The notes under the pieces were generated by a model, which worked only from the letters and a program-made list of their open reading frames with translations, searched no databases and was not told the DNA's origin. A stretch of 64,000 nt of DNA, from contig NZ_UEGO01000028.1 of NCBI RefSeq assembly GCF_900465345.1, positions 47,600 to 111,599 on the forward strand, written 5' to 3'. This DNA comes from Asaia bogorensis (GTDB lineage Bacteria > Pseudomonadota > Alphaproteobacteria > Acetobacterales > Acetobacteraceae). A program made the position numbers and the translations under genes. Shown here in pieces: positions 45,064 through 57,242 of this stretch; within the stretch, counting starts at the first letter, position 1, and each line of letters begins with the position of its first letter.

Positions 45064-45373
45064 TCTTCCAACCAGCAGTGAGAGGAGGCGCCAGCGCACC
45101 ATCTGCATAGCCTTGGCCGGCGTGCCGCGGGCACCCGACTGTGATGGGCAATCCACGGTGTACGGTGGGGCAGGTTCGTCCGACGCCCGAACTTAGACGG
45201 AGGATAGGCCCAGCGACGGATACGGGTAGTGCGGTAACCAACCCGCGGATGAGAGCGTGATCAATCGTCGTCGATCAGGCGCCCGCGGCACACCCGCCAA
45301 GGTCAATGCGACCGCTGGTCTCGCGGCCAGCGAAGGACTAAACTCGGTCAGCATCTCGGATGGCAGTCATGAG
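45064..45373 (+). ncRNA. candidate guide RNA region of the right IS1111-type element
   Basis: About 310 bases with no gene, conserved with the left copy. A 22-base arm at 45111-45132 pairs with 45281-45302 at 20 of 22 positions, enclosing about 150 bases. Inside lie CTTAGAC (45192-45198), equal to the left junction (target CTT plus IS AGAC), and ATGAGAGCGT (45249-45258), equal to the right junction (IS ATGAG plus target AGCGT, 45369-45378). These are the parts expected of a seek/bridge RNA. Transcription is not shown. Confidence 0.55.
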
Positions 45374-45408
45374 AGCGTATATCTGGGTCCGTTCTGTGTA
45401 CCGACCCC
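45374..45408 (-). repeat. right Tn3 terminal repeat, outer 35 of 38 bases
   Basis: Read on the minus strand it begins GGGGTCGGTACACAGAACGG and ends AGATATACGCT. It has five mismatches to the left repeat. The remaining three bases are at 43867-43869. Confidence 0.87.
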
Positions 45409-45413
45409 GTATT
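45409..45413. repeat. 5-bp target-site duplication GTATT, right copy
   Basis: Immediately outside the right terminal repeat and identical to 37483-37487. Confidence 0.88.
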
Positions 45414-45437
45414 GGCGGAAAAGCGTGCAGTCGTTTT

Positions 45438-46640
45438 TCAGGACGCCCGTTCCATCAGCCTGCGGGCCTTCTCTTCCAGATCCAGCCGCGTATCCTGATT
45501 GGCCCTGGTGCGGGCCAGCGCCGTGATGCCCTGCACGAAATCAAACACGCTCTCGGGCTTGTGCCCTTCCTCATGCAGCACGGTTTCTATGATCTTCGCG
45601 GTTTCCGGTTTCGAGAACCCGCGACGGCGCAGGAAACTTTCCCGATCCTCATCGGTTTTTGCCACCAGCGCCCGACGCGAGGCCTGAATGCCCGAGATGA
45701 ACGAGGCCGGACTGGCCGTGGCGAAATTCCGCAGCGCAGGCGTGGCCTGGTGCACGAAACGCGAAGCCGCAAACTTGCTATGCCGGATCGTGATCTGTTC
45801 GAAATTTTCCACGCCCCACAAAACGCGGTTCTGGCACACTCCGCGCAGGTAAAACGACGCAATACCAAGGCTCTTGCTGCCGACTTCCGAATTCCAGGCA
45901 TAGAACCCCCGAAAATAGAGATCGGGATCACCATTGGGCAAGCGTCCCGCCTCAATCGGGTGGGTGTCGTCAACAAGGAACAGAAACACATCCCTGTCTG
46001 ACGCATAGAGCGTCGTGGTTTCTTTGGTGATATCCACATAGGGATTATGGGTCATGGTGGCCCAGTCGATCACACCGGGCACCTTCCAGTTTGTATCGCC
46101 TGTGCCATTCCCCGCGATCTTGCGCACCGCGCCCACCAGTTCATGGTCCCAGATGCGGCCGTAATCCGGACCAGTTACAGCGCGCAGTTCCACGCGTCCG
46201 TCTTCCGTCTCCAGTGTTTTGACCAGTTCGGCGCGGTGCGACAGCAGCCCATGCTGCAGGTTGATCGCCGCGAGTGGCGCTGGAAGATTGCGCAGGTAGG
46301 ACGACGGCGCGCCGACCAGGCTGCACATCTGGCCGAACGCCCAGTGTGTGGGTGCGATCGGCTCATTCTGTCCCGGCACGGTCAGCGTCAGGCGTTCGGC
46401 ATTATCGCGCGAGGCCTCGACGCGAATACCGCGACTTTCCACCGTGCGGGCCGTGGCGCGATCTGCACGGGCAAGCGTGGCGGCATGCAAGGCTGACAGG
46501 GACAGGTAGCGCTCGTCATCGGGGCGCGAGAACCATTCGGACGAGACGCGGGCGCTGCGTTCGCCACGCGACGGATCGATGCGGAAGCCACCGGACGCGG
46601 CGCCACGGGACGCAGGGGGCAGGATGGTGGTCGTGGTCAT
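45438..46640 (-). CDS. DUF932 protein
   Basis: A 400-residue protein of the DUF932 family, common on plasmids and phages (LPAPLAAINLQHGLLSHRAELV, ELRAVTGPDYGRIWDHELVGAV, YVDITKETTTLYASDRDVFLFLVDD, FYAWNSEVGSKSLGIASFYLRGVCQNRVLWG). No biochemical role is established. The start MTTTTILPP is chosen; the longer frame runs through the upstream terminator. Its stop lies 24 bases from the transposon's target duplication, and its own terminator now lies beyond the transposon. Confidence 0.87.
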   Translation of the reverse strand: MTTTTILPPASRGAASGGFRIDPSRGERSARVSSEWFSRPDDERYLSLSALHAATLARADRATARTVESRGIRVEASRDNAERLTLTVPGQNEPIAPTHWAFGQMCSLVGAPSSYLRNLPAPLAAINLQHGLLSHRAELVKTLETEDGRVELRAVTGPDYGRIWDHELVGAVRKIAGNGTGDTNWKVPGVIDWATMTHNPYVDITKETTTLYASDRDVFLFLVDDTHPIEAGRLPNGDPDLYFRGFYAWNSEVGSKSLGIASFYLRGVCQNRVLWGVENFEQITIRHSKFAASRFVHQATPALRNFATASPASFISGIQASRRALVAKTDEDRESFLRRRGFSKPETAKIIETVLHEEGHKPESVFDFVQGITALARTRANQDTRLDLEEKARRLMERAS

Positions 46641-46717
46641 GGAAAACTCTCCTCTATGCCGGTTATTCGGCACAAAAGGCGAAGCCGCCCTCTCCCTCTT
46701 TCCGGGGCGCCGGACAT

Positions 46718-46750
46718 GAAAAAAGCGGCTTCCGGGCACCGGAAGCCGCT
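46718..46750 (-). terminator. intrinsic terminator after the ParB gene
   Basis: A perfect 12-base stem AGCGGCTTCCGG / CCGGAAGCCGCT with a three-base loop, followed on the minus strand by TTTTTT. It lies 28 bases past the ParB stop. Confidence 0.9.
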
Positions 46751-46777
46751 GTCTCAAAGTTCCAAACCTCATAAAGG

Positions 46778-48820
46778 CTACTCGGCAGCGATAGCGTCCA
46801 TCGTTGCCGTTTCAACCGGCACCTGCTCTGCGCCTCCTGCCGTGCGCAACGCCTCAGGCAGCCAGCCCGAACCATCAAGCAGTCGCTCGGCCTCGCGGGC
46901 CATGTCGGGCTTCTTCAGATGCGCAATGCGCTCGACCGCCTCATCGCCGCGCGCTTCCCGCACCGCCTGCAGGATACGCGTCTTGGTCACCCGGCCGAGA
47001 TAGTTCTCGACGGTCGGCTGCCAGCCCGCCTCCACCAGATCAAGGCTAAGGGCCGATGCCAGGCGGTCTGCCCGTTTGAGGCGCTCGGTCACGCTGCGCT
47101 GCGACACCGCGCCATAGGAGGGCATGCGCTCATAAAGCGCGTTAACGCCGAAGGACAGGCAATGGGCCAGCAGGGCGATGCGGCTGGTATCATCAAGCCC
47201 AGCAATCCAGCGCCACAGCGCATCCTCGTCCTCAGGCAGATCGTGCTTCCAGCCCTCGTTACGCTGACGCAGCGCATGGGCTGGCACACTGCCCGGCATG
47301 TCAGGTGAATGAACGGGCAGCGGGATTTCCCGGACATAGGCTTCAAGGCAGTCAGCCCCCGGTGTCTGCCAGTAAACATCGCGTACCAGTGTGTGCAGGA
47401 ATTCGGTCAGGGCGATGTGCGGATTGCTGGCAAAGGCATCCCGCAGGGCCAGCGTGCGCCAGGCCGTCAGTTCGGTGAGAAGCCGGTCAGGCAGTGGTTT
47501 GATCCCGTCTTCTTCCTCGGGCTCAACGTCGGGAGAAGTGCTATCTCCCCCTCTGCCCCCGTCACCGCCATCATCAGCAAGACGTTCATCCCGCCCATTA
47601 TACGCAGCATGATCGGTCTCTTCGGGCTCGGTCGGCATGTCCTCGGGCAGCACGAAGCCCCGCTCCACCTGCAATGTGCCATCGCTGGCGAGGCTGACGA
47701 AAGCGCCTGCCCGCGCCATGTCGGCAGGATCGAACGCCAGAGGTCGTTCCTCCAGGACAAGGATGGCCTGTTCGATCCCGCCCAGCCTTGCATCCACCTC
47801 GTCTGGATATTCATCGGCCTGGGCATATTCGGCCTCGATGGTTTCCTGCTCCGCACGCAGGACTTCGAGACGGGCGGCTTCCTCGTCGGAGAGCGACACT
47901 TCCGTGCCATCAATTTCCGCGAACTGCCGTGTGTGCCCCCACGGTAATGACAGGGCCGTCTCCACCCATTTCCAGCCCTCGGCACGAATATCTTCGGCGG
48001 CAGCGTGCAGTTTTTCCATGACCAGCCGGTCCAGAATGGCCGGATCCTGCAGCCAGCCCCCGTCGTCTGCCTCGAACAGGTCGCGCATGATGTGGCCACC
48101 GGCCGTGACATAGGCGTCCAGCCCGACGAAGCGGGCGCGCGCGTCCGATGCCCGGACGGTCTTTTCCGTCAGCATGCGGCGGATGACGTAGGGCTCGCGG
48201 TTATGGCTCTGGGACACGATCTCCCAGACCTGTTCCTGGCGGACATGATCATCGCTGATGGAAAAGGCCATCAACTGTTCCAGCCGCATCCCGTCCTGCT
48301 CATAGATTTCAAGCAACCTGTCGGACACGGTCATCAGCCGCAGACGCTGTTTAACCACGGCCGGTGCGACGAAGAACGCTGCTGCGATTTCCTCCTCGGA
48401 CATGCCCTTCTCCAGCATGTCACGAAAGGCCCGGAACTGGTCCAGCGGATGCAGGGCCAGCCGCTGGACGTTCTCGGCCAGAGAGTCCTCCTCGGCGAGA
48501 ATGGCCGACCCGGCCTCGCGCACCACGCAGGGCACCGGGGCGGTCTTCGCCAGTTTCTTCTGCTTCACCAGCAGTTCGAGCGCGCGAAAGCGCCGTCCGC
48601 CGGCTGGGACTTCGTAAGTGCCGGTCTCGGCCCCTTCGCCATCAAGCATGGGACGGACATTCAGGCTCTGCAGCAGCCCGCGGCGCTCGATGTCGCGGGC
48701 GAGTTCCTCAATCGACAGGCCGGACTTCACGCGTCGCACGTTGGACTGGGACAGCACCAGACGATTGAACGGGATGTCACGGGACGAACTGAGGCTGATT
48801 TTGGGAATAGTGGTCGCCAT
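46778..48820 (-). CDS. long ParB/RepB/Spo0J-family protein
   Basis: A 680-residue plasmid-type ParB. The N-terminal nuclease/CTPase-like ParB domain has IPFNRLVLSQSNVRRVKSG, SIEELARDIERRGLLQSLNV and VPAGGRRFRALELL. The helix-turn-helix region follows (MSEEEIAAAFFVAPAVVKQRLRLM). The long remainder is acidic in the middle (PEETDHAAYNGRDERLADDG) and helical at the end. Stand-alone ParBs of this length are usual in these conjugative elements. No parA is present in the window. Start MATTIPKI is chosen over one five codons upstream. Confidence 0.85.
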   Translation of the reverse strand: MATTIPKISLSSSRDIPFNRLVLSQSNVRRVKSGLSIEELARDIERRGLLQSLNVRPMLDGEGAETGTYEVPAGGRRFRALELLVKQKKLAKTAPVPCVVREAGSAILAEEDSLAENVQRLALHPLDQFRAFRDMLEKGMSEEEIAAAFFVAPAVVKQRLRLMTVSDRLLEIYEQDGMRLEQLMAFSISDDHVRQEQVWEIVSQSHNREPYVIRRMLTEKTVRASDARARFVGLDAYVTAGGHIMRDLFEADDGGWLQDPAILDRLVMEKLHAAAEDIRAEGWKWVETALSLPWGHTRQFAEIDGTEVSLSDEEAARLEVLRAEQETIEAEYAQADEYPDEVDARLGGIEQAILVLEERPLAFDPADMARAGAFVSLASDGTLQVERGFVLPEDMPTEPEETDHAAYNGRDERLADDGGDGGRGGDSTSPDVEPEEEDGIKPLPDRLLTELTAWRTLALRDAFASNPHIALTEFLHTLVRDVYWQTPGADCLEAYVREIPLPVHSPDMPGSVPAHALRQRNEGWKHDLPEDEDALWRWIAGLDDTSRIALLAHCLSFGVNALYERMPSYGAVSQRSVTERLKRADRLASALSLDLVEAGWQPTVENYLGRVTKTRILQAVREARGDEAVERIAHLKKPDMAREAERLLDGSGWLPEALRTAGGAEQVPVETATMDAIAAE

Positions 48821-49426
48821 GGCGAAAAACTCCATGACGGGCGGACAGGAGACTCTCCCCTACCCTCTCAACCCGTCACGAAAATTCGCGCAGCCCTCTG
48901 ACTCTGGTGTTCACACCGAAACACCCCCCCACCCACTTTTCCGGTAGGATAAGGTCAACAACCATCCGTGCTATGTGCGCAAAGGCGACAGAAAGCGTAA
49001 AGCACAGGTAAACGACCTGTAGTTAAAACAGTCCAATAAGTAGTCTACGACCCCAGAGCCAATTTGCCTTAGCCTCTCAAAAGGAAGATAAAAACATCGA
49101 ATTCTTCGGAGTCAATCTTCTATTTCAAACAAAAATCCGAAAAAATTTTCCATCAGCGAATATACTCTTTGGCATAAAATACCGATATCCGTCTATTTTC
49201 CGTGCATAGGGTTGAATGCATCCGTTTCGACTTAAATATCCCCCCCTCACCACTTATGTTCTCTGCTGTATTCATTTCAGTGATGCCGTTCAGCGAACTG
49301 TCAGCTTCATCTGGTATGATATCGGACATGTCGCAGTTTTTTTCACGTGTTAATACATACAGGCAGCATAATTTTATGTGTGATCGTGATGTTTATTATC
49401 TGGGTTCGCGCTCCAGATCAAAAAAA
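48821..49426. promoter_or_regulatory. long AT-rich gene-free region between parB and the second efflux operon
   Basis: About 600 bases, GC-poor from 48950 onward, with poly-A and poly-T tracts. A reading frame open from 49202 precedes the signal peptide of the outer membrane factor but looks non-coding. The region must contain divergent promoters for parB and the efflux operon; no regulator boxes could be identified by eye. Confidence 0.5.
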
Positions 49427-50677
49427 ATGAGAAAAAATATAAAACATACATATATATATTATATCTTATTTATTTTACTTTCCCCTATTCTACTTTCAGA
49501 AGCGAAAGCAGAAAATATTACGTTCGCCCAAGCTGTTGAAGCAGCGTGGGCTGCCGATCCCAGTCGGACTGAACTGAATACAAACTATCGCTCAGCAGCA
49601 GCAAGAGCAGAAGCAGCCGGTTCCTGGTTTGCCGGCGGCCCAACTGTCTCGGGTCAGTATTTCGATGATCATGCCATAGGCAGCAACGAAGGATACACAA
49701 CCTACCAAGGGGGAGTGTCTGTGCCGCTCTGGCTTCCGGGACAAGGCAGTGCGACCGTTGGAGTCGCCAGAGCCGAAGCGTTGACCATTCAGGAACGTCT
49801 ACATGTGGCGCGAATGACGGTGGCTATGAAAGTTCTGGATTCATCAGCCAACGTCATTATAGCCAAGCGCTGGCTGGCAATCGCACGCATCCAGAAAGAG
49901 ATGCTGGAGAAAATCCATGCTTCTGTAAGTCGTGGTGTACATGCCGGGGAGATGCCTCTTGCCGATCAGCAGATCGTGTCATCTGAAGTGGCAAACGCCG
50001 CCAGCGAATATTCTCTGGCGGAAGAGCAGGTCGAGACAGCGACCTCAGCGCTTCGTATCTTGCTGGGTCGCCCGGCCGTCCCCGATATCCTCTCTTTTGA
50101 CAATGTGGCGTTAGCGCATGACGGACTCTTCTCTGCCGAAGCTCTCGAAAATAATGATCCTCGCGTCAGAGCCGCCCGTCAGGCCGTGCATACAGCGGAA
50201 GCTGGCGTGCATCTCGCCAAAGCCTCCTTCATGCCGAACCCTGAAGTTGGCGTAGCTGCAATTCACGAAAAACAGTATGGCAGCCCGTGGGACGACCGCG
50301 TGGGGGTAACAGTTTCCATCCCGCTTCCCAGCGATGTCCGCAACGTCCCCATGGAAGCGGACGCCCGCAACAAGCTGGCAGCGGCTATCAGTCAGGAGCA
50401 GCAGGCTCGCCGCAATGTCAGGCAGGAACTTGCTCAGGTTTTTTCTCATCTGACGGCCACGAAAGACATGTTCAGAAATTCTGTTCTGTCCGCTGAGAAT
50501 ATGAACAGTCGCGCAAATGAGATGAATCGATCATGGCAGGTCGGTGAGACATCATTGGTCGAACTGTTACGAGCCAGATCCGCTGCCAGCAGTGCTTTGC
50601 AGCTCCGCAATCAGGCGGAAGTTGCCTGGCACGCCGCCATCATACGAACATTGATCGCCGCAGGAGAATTCCAGTGA
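49427..50677 (+). CDS. TolC-family outer membrane factor, second heavy-metal pump (CzcC-like)
   Basis: A 416-residue outer membrane efflux protein. I start at MRKNIKHTYIYYILFILLSP, which gives a normal signal peptide ending at SEAKAEN. Family motifs GGVSVPLWLPGQGSATVG, ASFMPNPEVGVAAI and VGVTVSIPLPSDV match the paralogue at 18801. The first 30 codons are much more AT-rich than the rest. First gene of a five-gene operon. Confidence 0.85.
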   Translation: MRKNIKHTYIYYILFILLSPILLSEAKAENITFAQAVEAAWAADPSRTELNTNYRSAAARAEAAGSWFAGGPTVSGQYFDDHAIGSNEGYTTYQGGVSVPLWLPGQGSATVGVARAEALTIQERLHVARMTVAMKVLDSSANVIIAKRWLAIARIQKEMLEKIHASVSRGVHAGEMPLADQQIVSSEVANAASEYSLAEEQVETATSALRILLGRPAVPDILSFDNVALAHDGLFSAEALENNDPRVRAARQAVHTAEAGVHLAKASFMPNPEVGVAAIHEKQYGSPWDDRVGVTVSIPLPSDVRNVPMEADARNKLAAAISQEQQARRNVRQELAQVFSHLTATKDMFRNSVLSAENMNSRANEMNRSWQVGETSLVELLRARSAASSALQLRNQAEVAWHAAIIRTLIAAGEFQ

Positions 50678-51856
50678 CTACTTCATCTGCCTCCATGAAA
50701 GACTGGAAATATTTACTCTGTGTCATGATTATTTTTCGCATTACTGTGTCGCCTGCACGAGCCGCCGACAGTGCGCCGATTGTCGTAATGGGAGAGGCGG
50801 CGCAGAAGAATTCTGCTCTGGTAATCTCGATCGCAAGGAGTGGTACACTCGCAAAAAATCTGGATGCAATGGGAACCGTCACAGCCGAGGCGGGGCATGT
50901 CGTCCGTATTCACCCGGCAGGGTCCGGTAAAGTTCTGAATGTTGCTGTGGTACCTGGTCAGCATGTGCACAAAGGAGAGACGCTTCTTACCTATCAGGAT
51001 CATTCATTACACCTGGTCCGCCTTGAAATGACAAGAGCACAGGCGGCACTGACGACAGCGTATGCGGCCTCTCAGAATGCAGCGTCAGCCTACCACCGGG
51101 GGCATGAACTGGAAGGAACAACAGTTGCAGCAGGAGAGACCAGGCGCCGCCTGGCCGTATTCCAGGCAGCAAAAGACGACGTTATAGCCCGACAGGCTGA
51201 TGTAGATACGCTGAAGCATCAACTTGAAGAAGAATACAACTCCGTTACGGAATCAGATAAAGCCCAGACCAGTCCGCTGGACGAGACTTCGTCAATCATT
51301 GCGCCGACCATAGCAGAAGTACAGAGCGTGTTCGTTGGCATTGCTGACGACATTTCCCCTGCGACGGAACTGATAGGCCTGACAGACATGTCATCGGTAT
51401 GGATTGTTTCTGACATCCTGCCTCAGGATGCCGCTCAGGTGGTCCAGGGCGGCGAGCAGACCACCGAACTCACATCGGACACAGGGACGACATTACTGAA
51501 ATCGAAAATAACTTCAGTAGGGAGCATGGCGGATCCGGTCACAGGCCTCGTCCGCGTCATAAGCACGGCCTCCAATCCAGATGGCAGTCTTCATCCAGGC
51601 ATGTTCCTCAATACCCATCTGCCAACACGCGAAAAGACGGCAGGCATCATTGTGCCGGAGAACGCTGTCACAGAAATCAACGGCGTAAGCACTGTGTTTG
51701 TGCCGGTGAGTTCAAACCGGTTTCGACCACAGGAAGTGCATGTTGGTGTTACGGGCAATGGACAGAAAGTCATTACCTCTGGCCTCTCCGCAGGTGAGCG
51801 GATCGTGACGCAAGGCGCATTCGCCCTGAAGGCGGTGATGCTGGTGTCAGATATGA

Positions 51857-51870
<14 letters not shown>
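50674..51870 (+). CDS. HlyD/CzcB-like periplasmic adaptor, second pump
   Basis: A 398-residue membrane fusion protein. GTG start overlaps the upstream stop (GTGA). A signal region (YLLCVMIIFRITVSPARAAD) is followed by VVRIHPAGSGKVLNVAVVPG, a helical hairpin (MTRAQAALTTAYAASQNAAS), a lipoyl half (SIIAPTIAEVQSVFVGIADD) and beta-barrel parts. Paralogous to the adaptor at 20072. Confidence 0.85.
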
Positions 51871-54951
<3,081 letters not shown>

Positions 54952-54955
<4 letters not shown>

Positions 54956-55620
54956 AAATCCTGATTATCGAAGATGAACCCGCCCTGGGCTCGGCGGTAA
55001 GAGACCGCGTTCGCCAGGCAGGACATGTCGTCGACTGGTTTAAAACCATAACCGATGCTCGTGCGGCCCTGATCGCCTCTTCTTATGATTTCCTGCTTTT
55101 GGATCTTGGTCTTCCAGACGGTAATGGTCGGGATCTACTGCGGGAAATCCGGCGGGACTGTTCGTCTCTGGCCATCCTGATCACCACAGCTCAGGACCAG
55201 GTCAGTGACAGGATAGCGGGGCTATCAGAAGGTGCGGATGATTATATTGTCAAACCTTATGATCTCGATGAACTCGTTGCTCGCATCGACGCTGTTGCCA
55301 GGCGTTACGCGGCGTTGCCAGACAACGAGGTCATCATTGATACTATCAGGATCGACCTCTCGCGCCGTCAGCTTGAACGTGATGGCCAGACAGTTGATCT
55401 ATCTGCGCGTGAATGGGCCATTGTCGAACTTCTTGCACGTCGTCCCGGCGCTGTGTGCAGTCGTGAGCAGATTGAAGATGCTCTGTATGGCCTCAGTGAC
55501 GACGTGGAAAGTAACGCCATTGAAGTTTTCATCAGCAGGATAAGGAAAAAAACTGGACCGGGCCTGATCATTACAGTCAGGGGTAGAGGCTATTGTCTCG
55601 CGGAGAATGCGTCCCGATGA
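54952..55620 (+). CDS. OmpR/PhoB-family response regulator of the second efflux operon
   Basis: A 222-residue two-component regulator. The receiver domain has the acidic pair IIEDEP, phospho-acceptor Asp51 (DFLLLDLGLPDGNG), the switch Thr (ILITTAQD) and Lys (YIVKPYDLDEL). The C-terminal winged helix includes VDLSAREWAIVELLARRPGAVCSREQI and VESNAIEVFISRIRKKTG. Its ATG overlaps the pump gene stop, so it is part of the operon and probably autoregulated. Confidence 0.92.
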
Positions 55621-56960
55621 AGCGTTGGAGCCTGGCGTCCCGTATCGTGTCTGGGACACTGATCATCGTGCTTGGTGCACTGGTGCTTCTCAGTATTCTT
55701 GTTGCGGCCTTTACCCGTTACGAAGTCACGGAGCGTCTCGACAACTCGCTACAGGAAGTGGCCGAACGTCTGGAATTTGTTATCAGTGAGTTGGACAGAA
55801 CCGATCCGGGTTCCGCCACTCCAGGTGGTCAGATCGCGCAGCTCCCCGGAGTGAACCGGCGGACACTGGCCTACCAGATCACCACGCCGGACGGTCGCCT
55901 TGAGGTCAGGTCGCAGAATGCGCCGGAGACGCTGTTCGTACCACGTCTGAAGCCAGGATTTTACAACATCCCGTTATTCAGGGTATATATCGTGCCATCA
56001 GCGTCTGGTCGCCATTACATTCTGGTGGGTGAGCCAACTTTTCACAGAAATGAAGCCGTCAGGCGGGCCATTCTGATTTCAGTCCTGCCAATGGTGATCT
56101 TTTTCCCTGCGATCTGGCTTCTGGTCCGCTGGCGTGTCCGTCGCGCCATGCGTCCTCTGACCAGCCTTCAGCAGGAAATCAGGAGCCGGGGAGGATCGAA
56201 TCTGGCCCCTGTTCCGCCACTGGATCTTCCCGAAGAACTTGTGTCCATCCACTCCGCCGTCAATCTCCTGCTGGAACGCCTGAAAATGGCGCTTTCAGCC
56301 GAGCGCGCCTTTGCTGCCAATGCAGCGCATGAACTGCGTAATCCGGTGGGTGGGCTTCTTGCCCAGGTTCAGGTTCTCAGAAAACTCCTTATAGGATCGG
56401 ATTATGAAGAGCGGATAACGACCATCATGCAGCAGGCCCGCAGAATTGGCCGGATGATGGAAAAGTTGCTTCAGCTTTCACGCGCAACATCGGGGATCGC
56501 TCTGGCAGGAAACATGTTCGATCTGGTGCCTGTCATTCGCTTTCTCGCAGAAGAACTTGAACGGGAAAAAGACCAACCGATTGAATTTTCGGGATTATCT
56601 CATCTCATGATCCAGGGCGATATGGATGCAACAGGCATCCTTTTTCGCAACCTTCTCGAAAACGCTGTTCTTCATGGTACATCTGCACAAGCCGTCAGTG
56701 TGGTCATCTCGCAAGATCATAAAGTCCTGATCTGTAATGATTGCGAACCGCTTACATCTGACGTATTGCAGGATATGGAAAAGCCTTTCGTCAGAGGAAA
56801 GACAGATGCCGAAGGCAGCGGTCTCGGCATGGCGATCGCGCGGCAGATATCACAGCAACTGCATGCCGATATGACCGTGAGTTCGCCTATTCCAGGAACG
56901 ACCAGAGGTGTTCTGGTGACAGTTCGATTGCAGATCAGCGAGATCGAGGAGTGCATCTGA
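55617..56960 (+). CDS. sensor histidine kinase of the second efflux operon
   Basis: A 447-residue membrane kinase. Two membrane helices (IVSGTLIIVLGALVLLSILVAAF; ILISVLPMVIFFPAIWLLV) enclose a periplasmic sensor of about 130 residues without an obvious His/Cys metal site. HAMP-like and dimerisation regions follow with phospho-acceptor His238 (NAAHELRNPVGG), then the N box FRNLLENAVLHG and G box GSGLGMAIARQI. The start overlaps the regulator stop (ATGA). Presumably senses periplasmic metal and activates the pump genes. Confidence 0.9.
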   Translation: MKRWSLASRIVSGTLIIVLGALVLLSILVAAFTRYEVTERLDNSLQEVAERLEFVISELDRTDPGSATPGGQIAQLPGVNRRTLAYQITTPDGRLEVRSQNAPETLFVPRLKPGFYNIPLFRVYIVPSASGRHYILVGEPTFHRNEAVRRAILISVLPMVIFFPAIWLLVRWRVRRAMRPLTSLQQEIRSRGGSNLAPVPPLDLPEELVSIHSAVNLLLERLKMALSAERAFAANAAHELRNPVGGLLAQVQVLRKLLIGSDYEERITTIMQQARRIGRMMEKLLQLSRATSGIALAGNMFDLVPVIRFLAEELEREKDQPIEFSGLSHLMIQGDMDATGILFRNLLENAVLHGTSAQAVSVVISQDHKVLICNDCEPLTSDVLQDMEKPFVRGKTDAEGSGLGMAIARQISQQLHADMTVSSPIPGTTRGVLVTVRLQISEIEECI

Positions 56961-57242
56961 ACAGACCAGAAACTCTGAGGCTCTATCCATCAAAATCCCG
57001 GAAAGAAAATCTTTTTTCTCCATAGTATATGCAGACTCGAGGTCGTGCAGTGCGCCATAAGATTAGGTCGCATCAATTATGACCGTTTGTGGTTCAGCGG
57101 ATTTTTTCGCTGTCTCGGCAATCATCCGAACAAATATTCCCAGACGCCCCAGCGCTTGCCAAGTATTGCACCAGAATACTGAAGATGAAGTATCCACACC
57201 GCGCATTTCACTTTGACCGTAGAGTCCATGCCTGACTTTTCA

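Larger units (their letters stand above)
43870..45373 (+). mobile_element. IS110-superfamily element (IS1111 type), right copy
   Basis: A 1,504-base element in inverted orientation to the left copy, with the same subterminal repeat CATGACTGCC at both ends. Its left border is CTT|AGACCCC and its right border is ATGAG|AGCGTATAT, so it split the right Tn3 repeat at exactly the same point as the left copy did. Same-site insertion in both repeats implies sequence-specific targeting, as known for IS4321/IS5075 in Tn21-family repeats. Confidence 0.83.
37488..45408 (+). mobile_element. Tn3-family transposon carrying marR-like and DUF417 genes, with an IS1111-type element in each terminal repeat
   Basis: A 7,921-base unit with imperfect terminal inverted repeats starting GGGGTC, flanked by a GTATT duplication. 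Contents: MarR-type regulator, DUF417 membrane protein, res site, tnpR, tnpA. Both 38-bp repeats are split after position 35 (...ATATACGCT) by an IS; the displaced AAG is found at the inner IS border (39029-39031 and, complemented, 43867-43869). The intact duplication shows that the transposon arrived as a unit and that the ISs entered its ends, before or after arrival. With both repeats split, Tn3-type transposition should be blocked unless the ISs excise. Confidence 0.88.

Noticed and set aside
37523..45373. Composite transposon formed by two inverted IS110-type elements
   Set aside because: The target duplication and the outermost repeats belong to the Tn3 unit, not to the ISs, and IS110-family elements do not form composites by terminal repeats in this way.
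49202..49426. 75-residue N-terminal extension of the second outer membrane factor
   Set aside because: Composition is non-coding-like, and the clear signal peptide starts at 49427.
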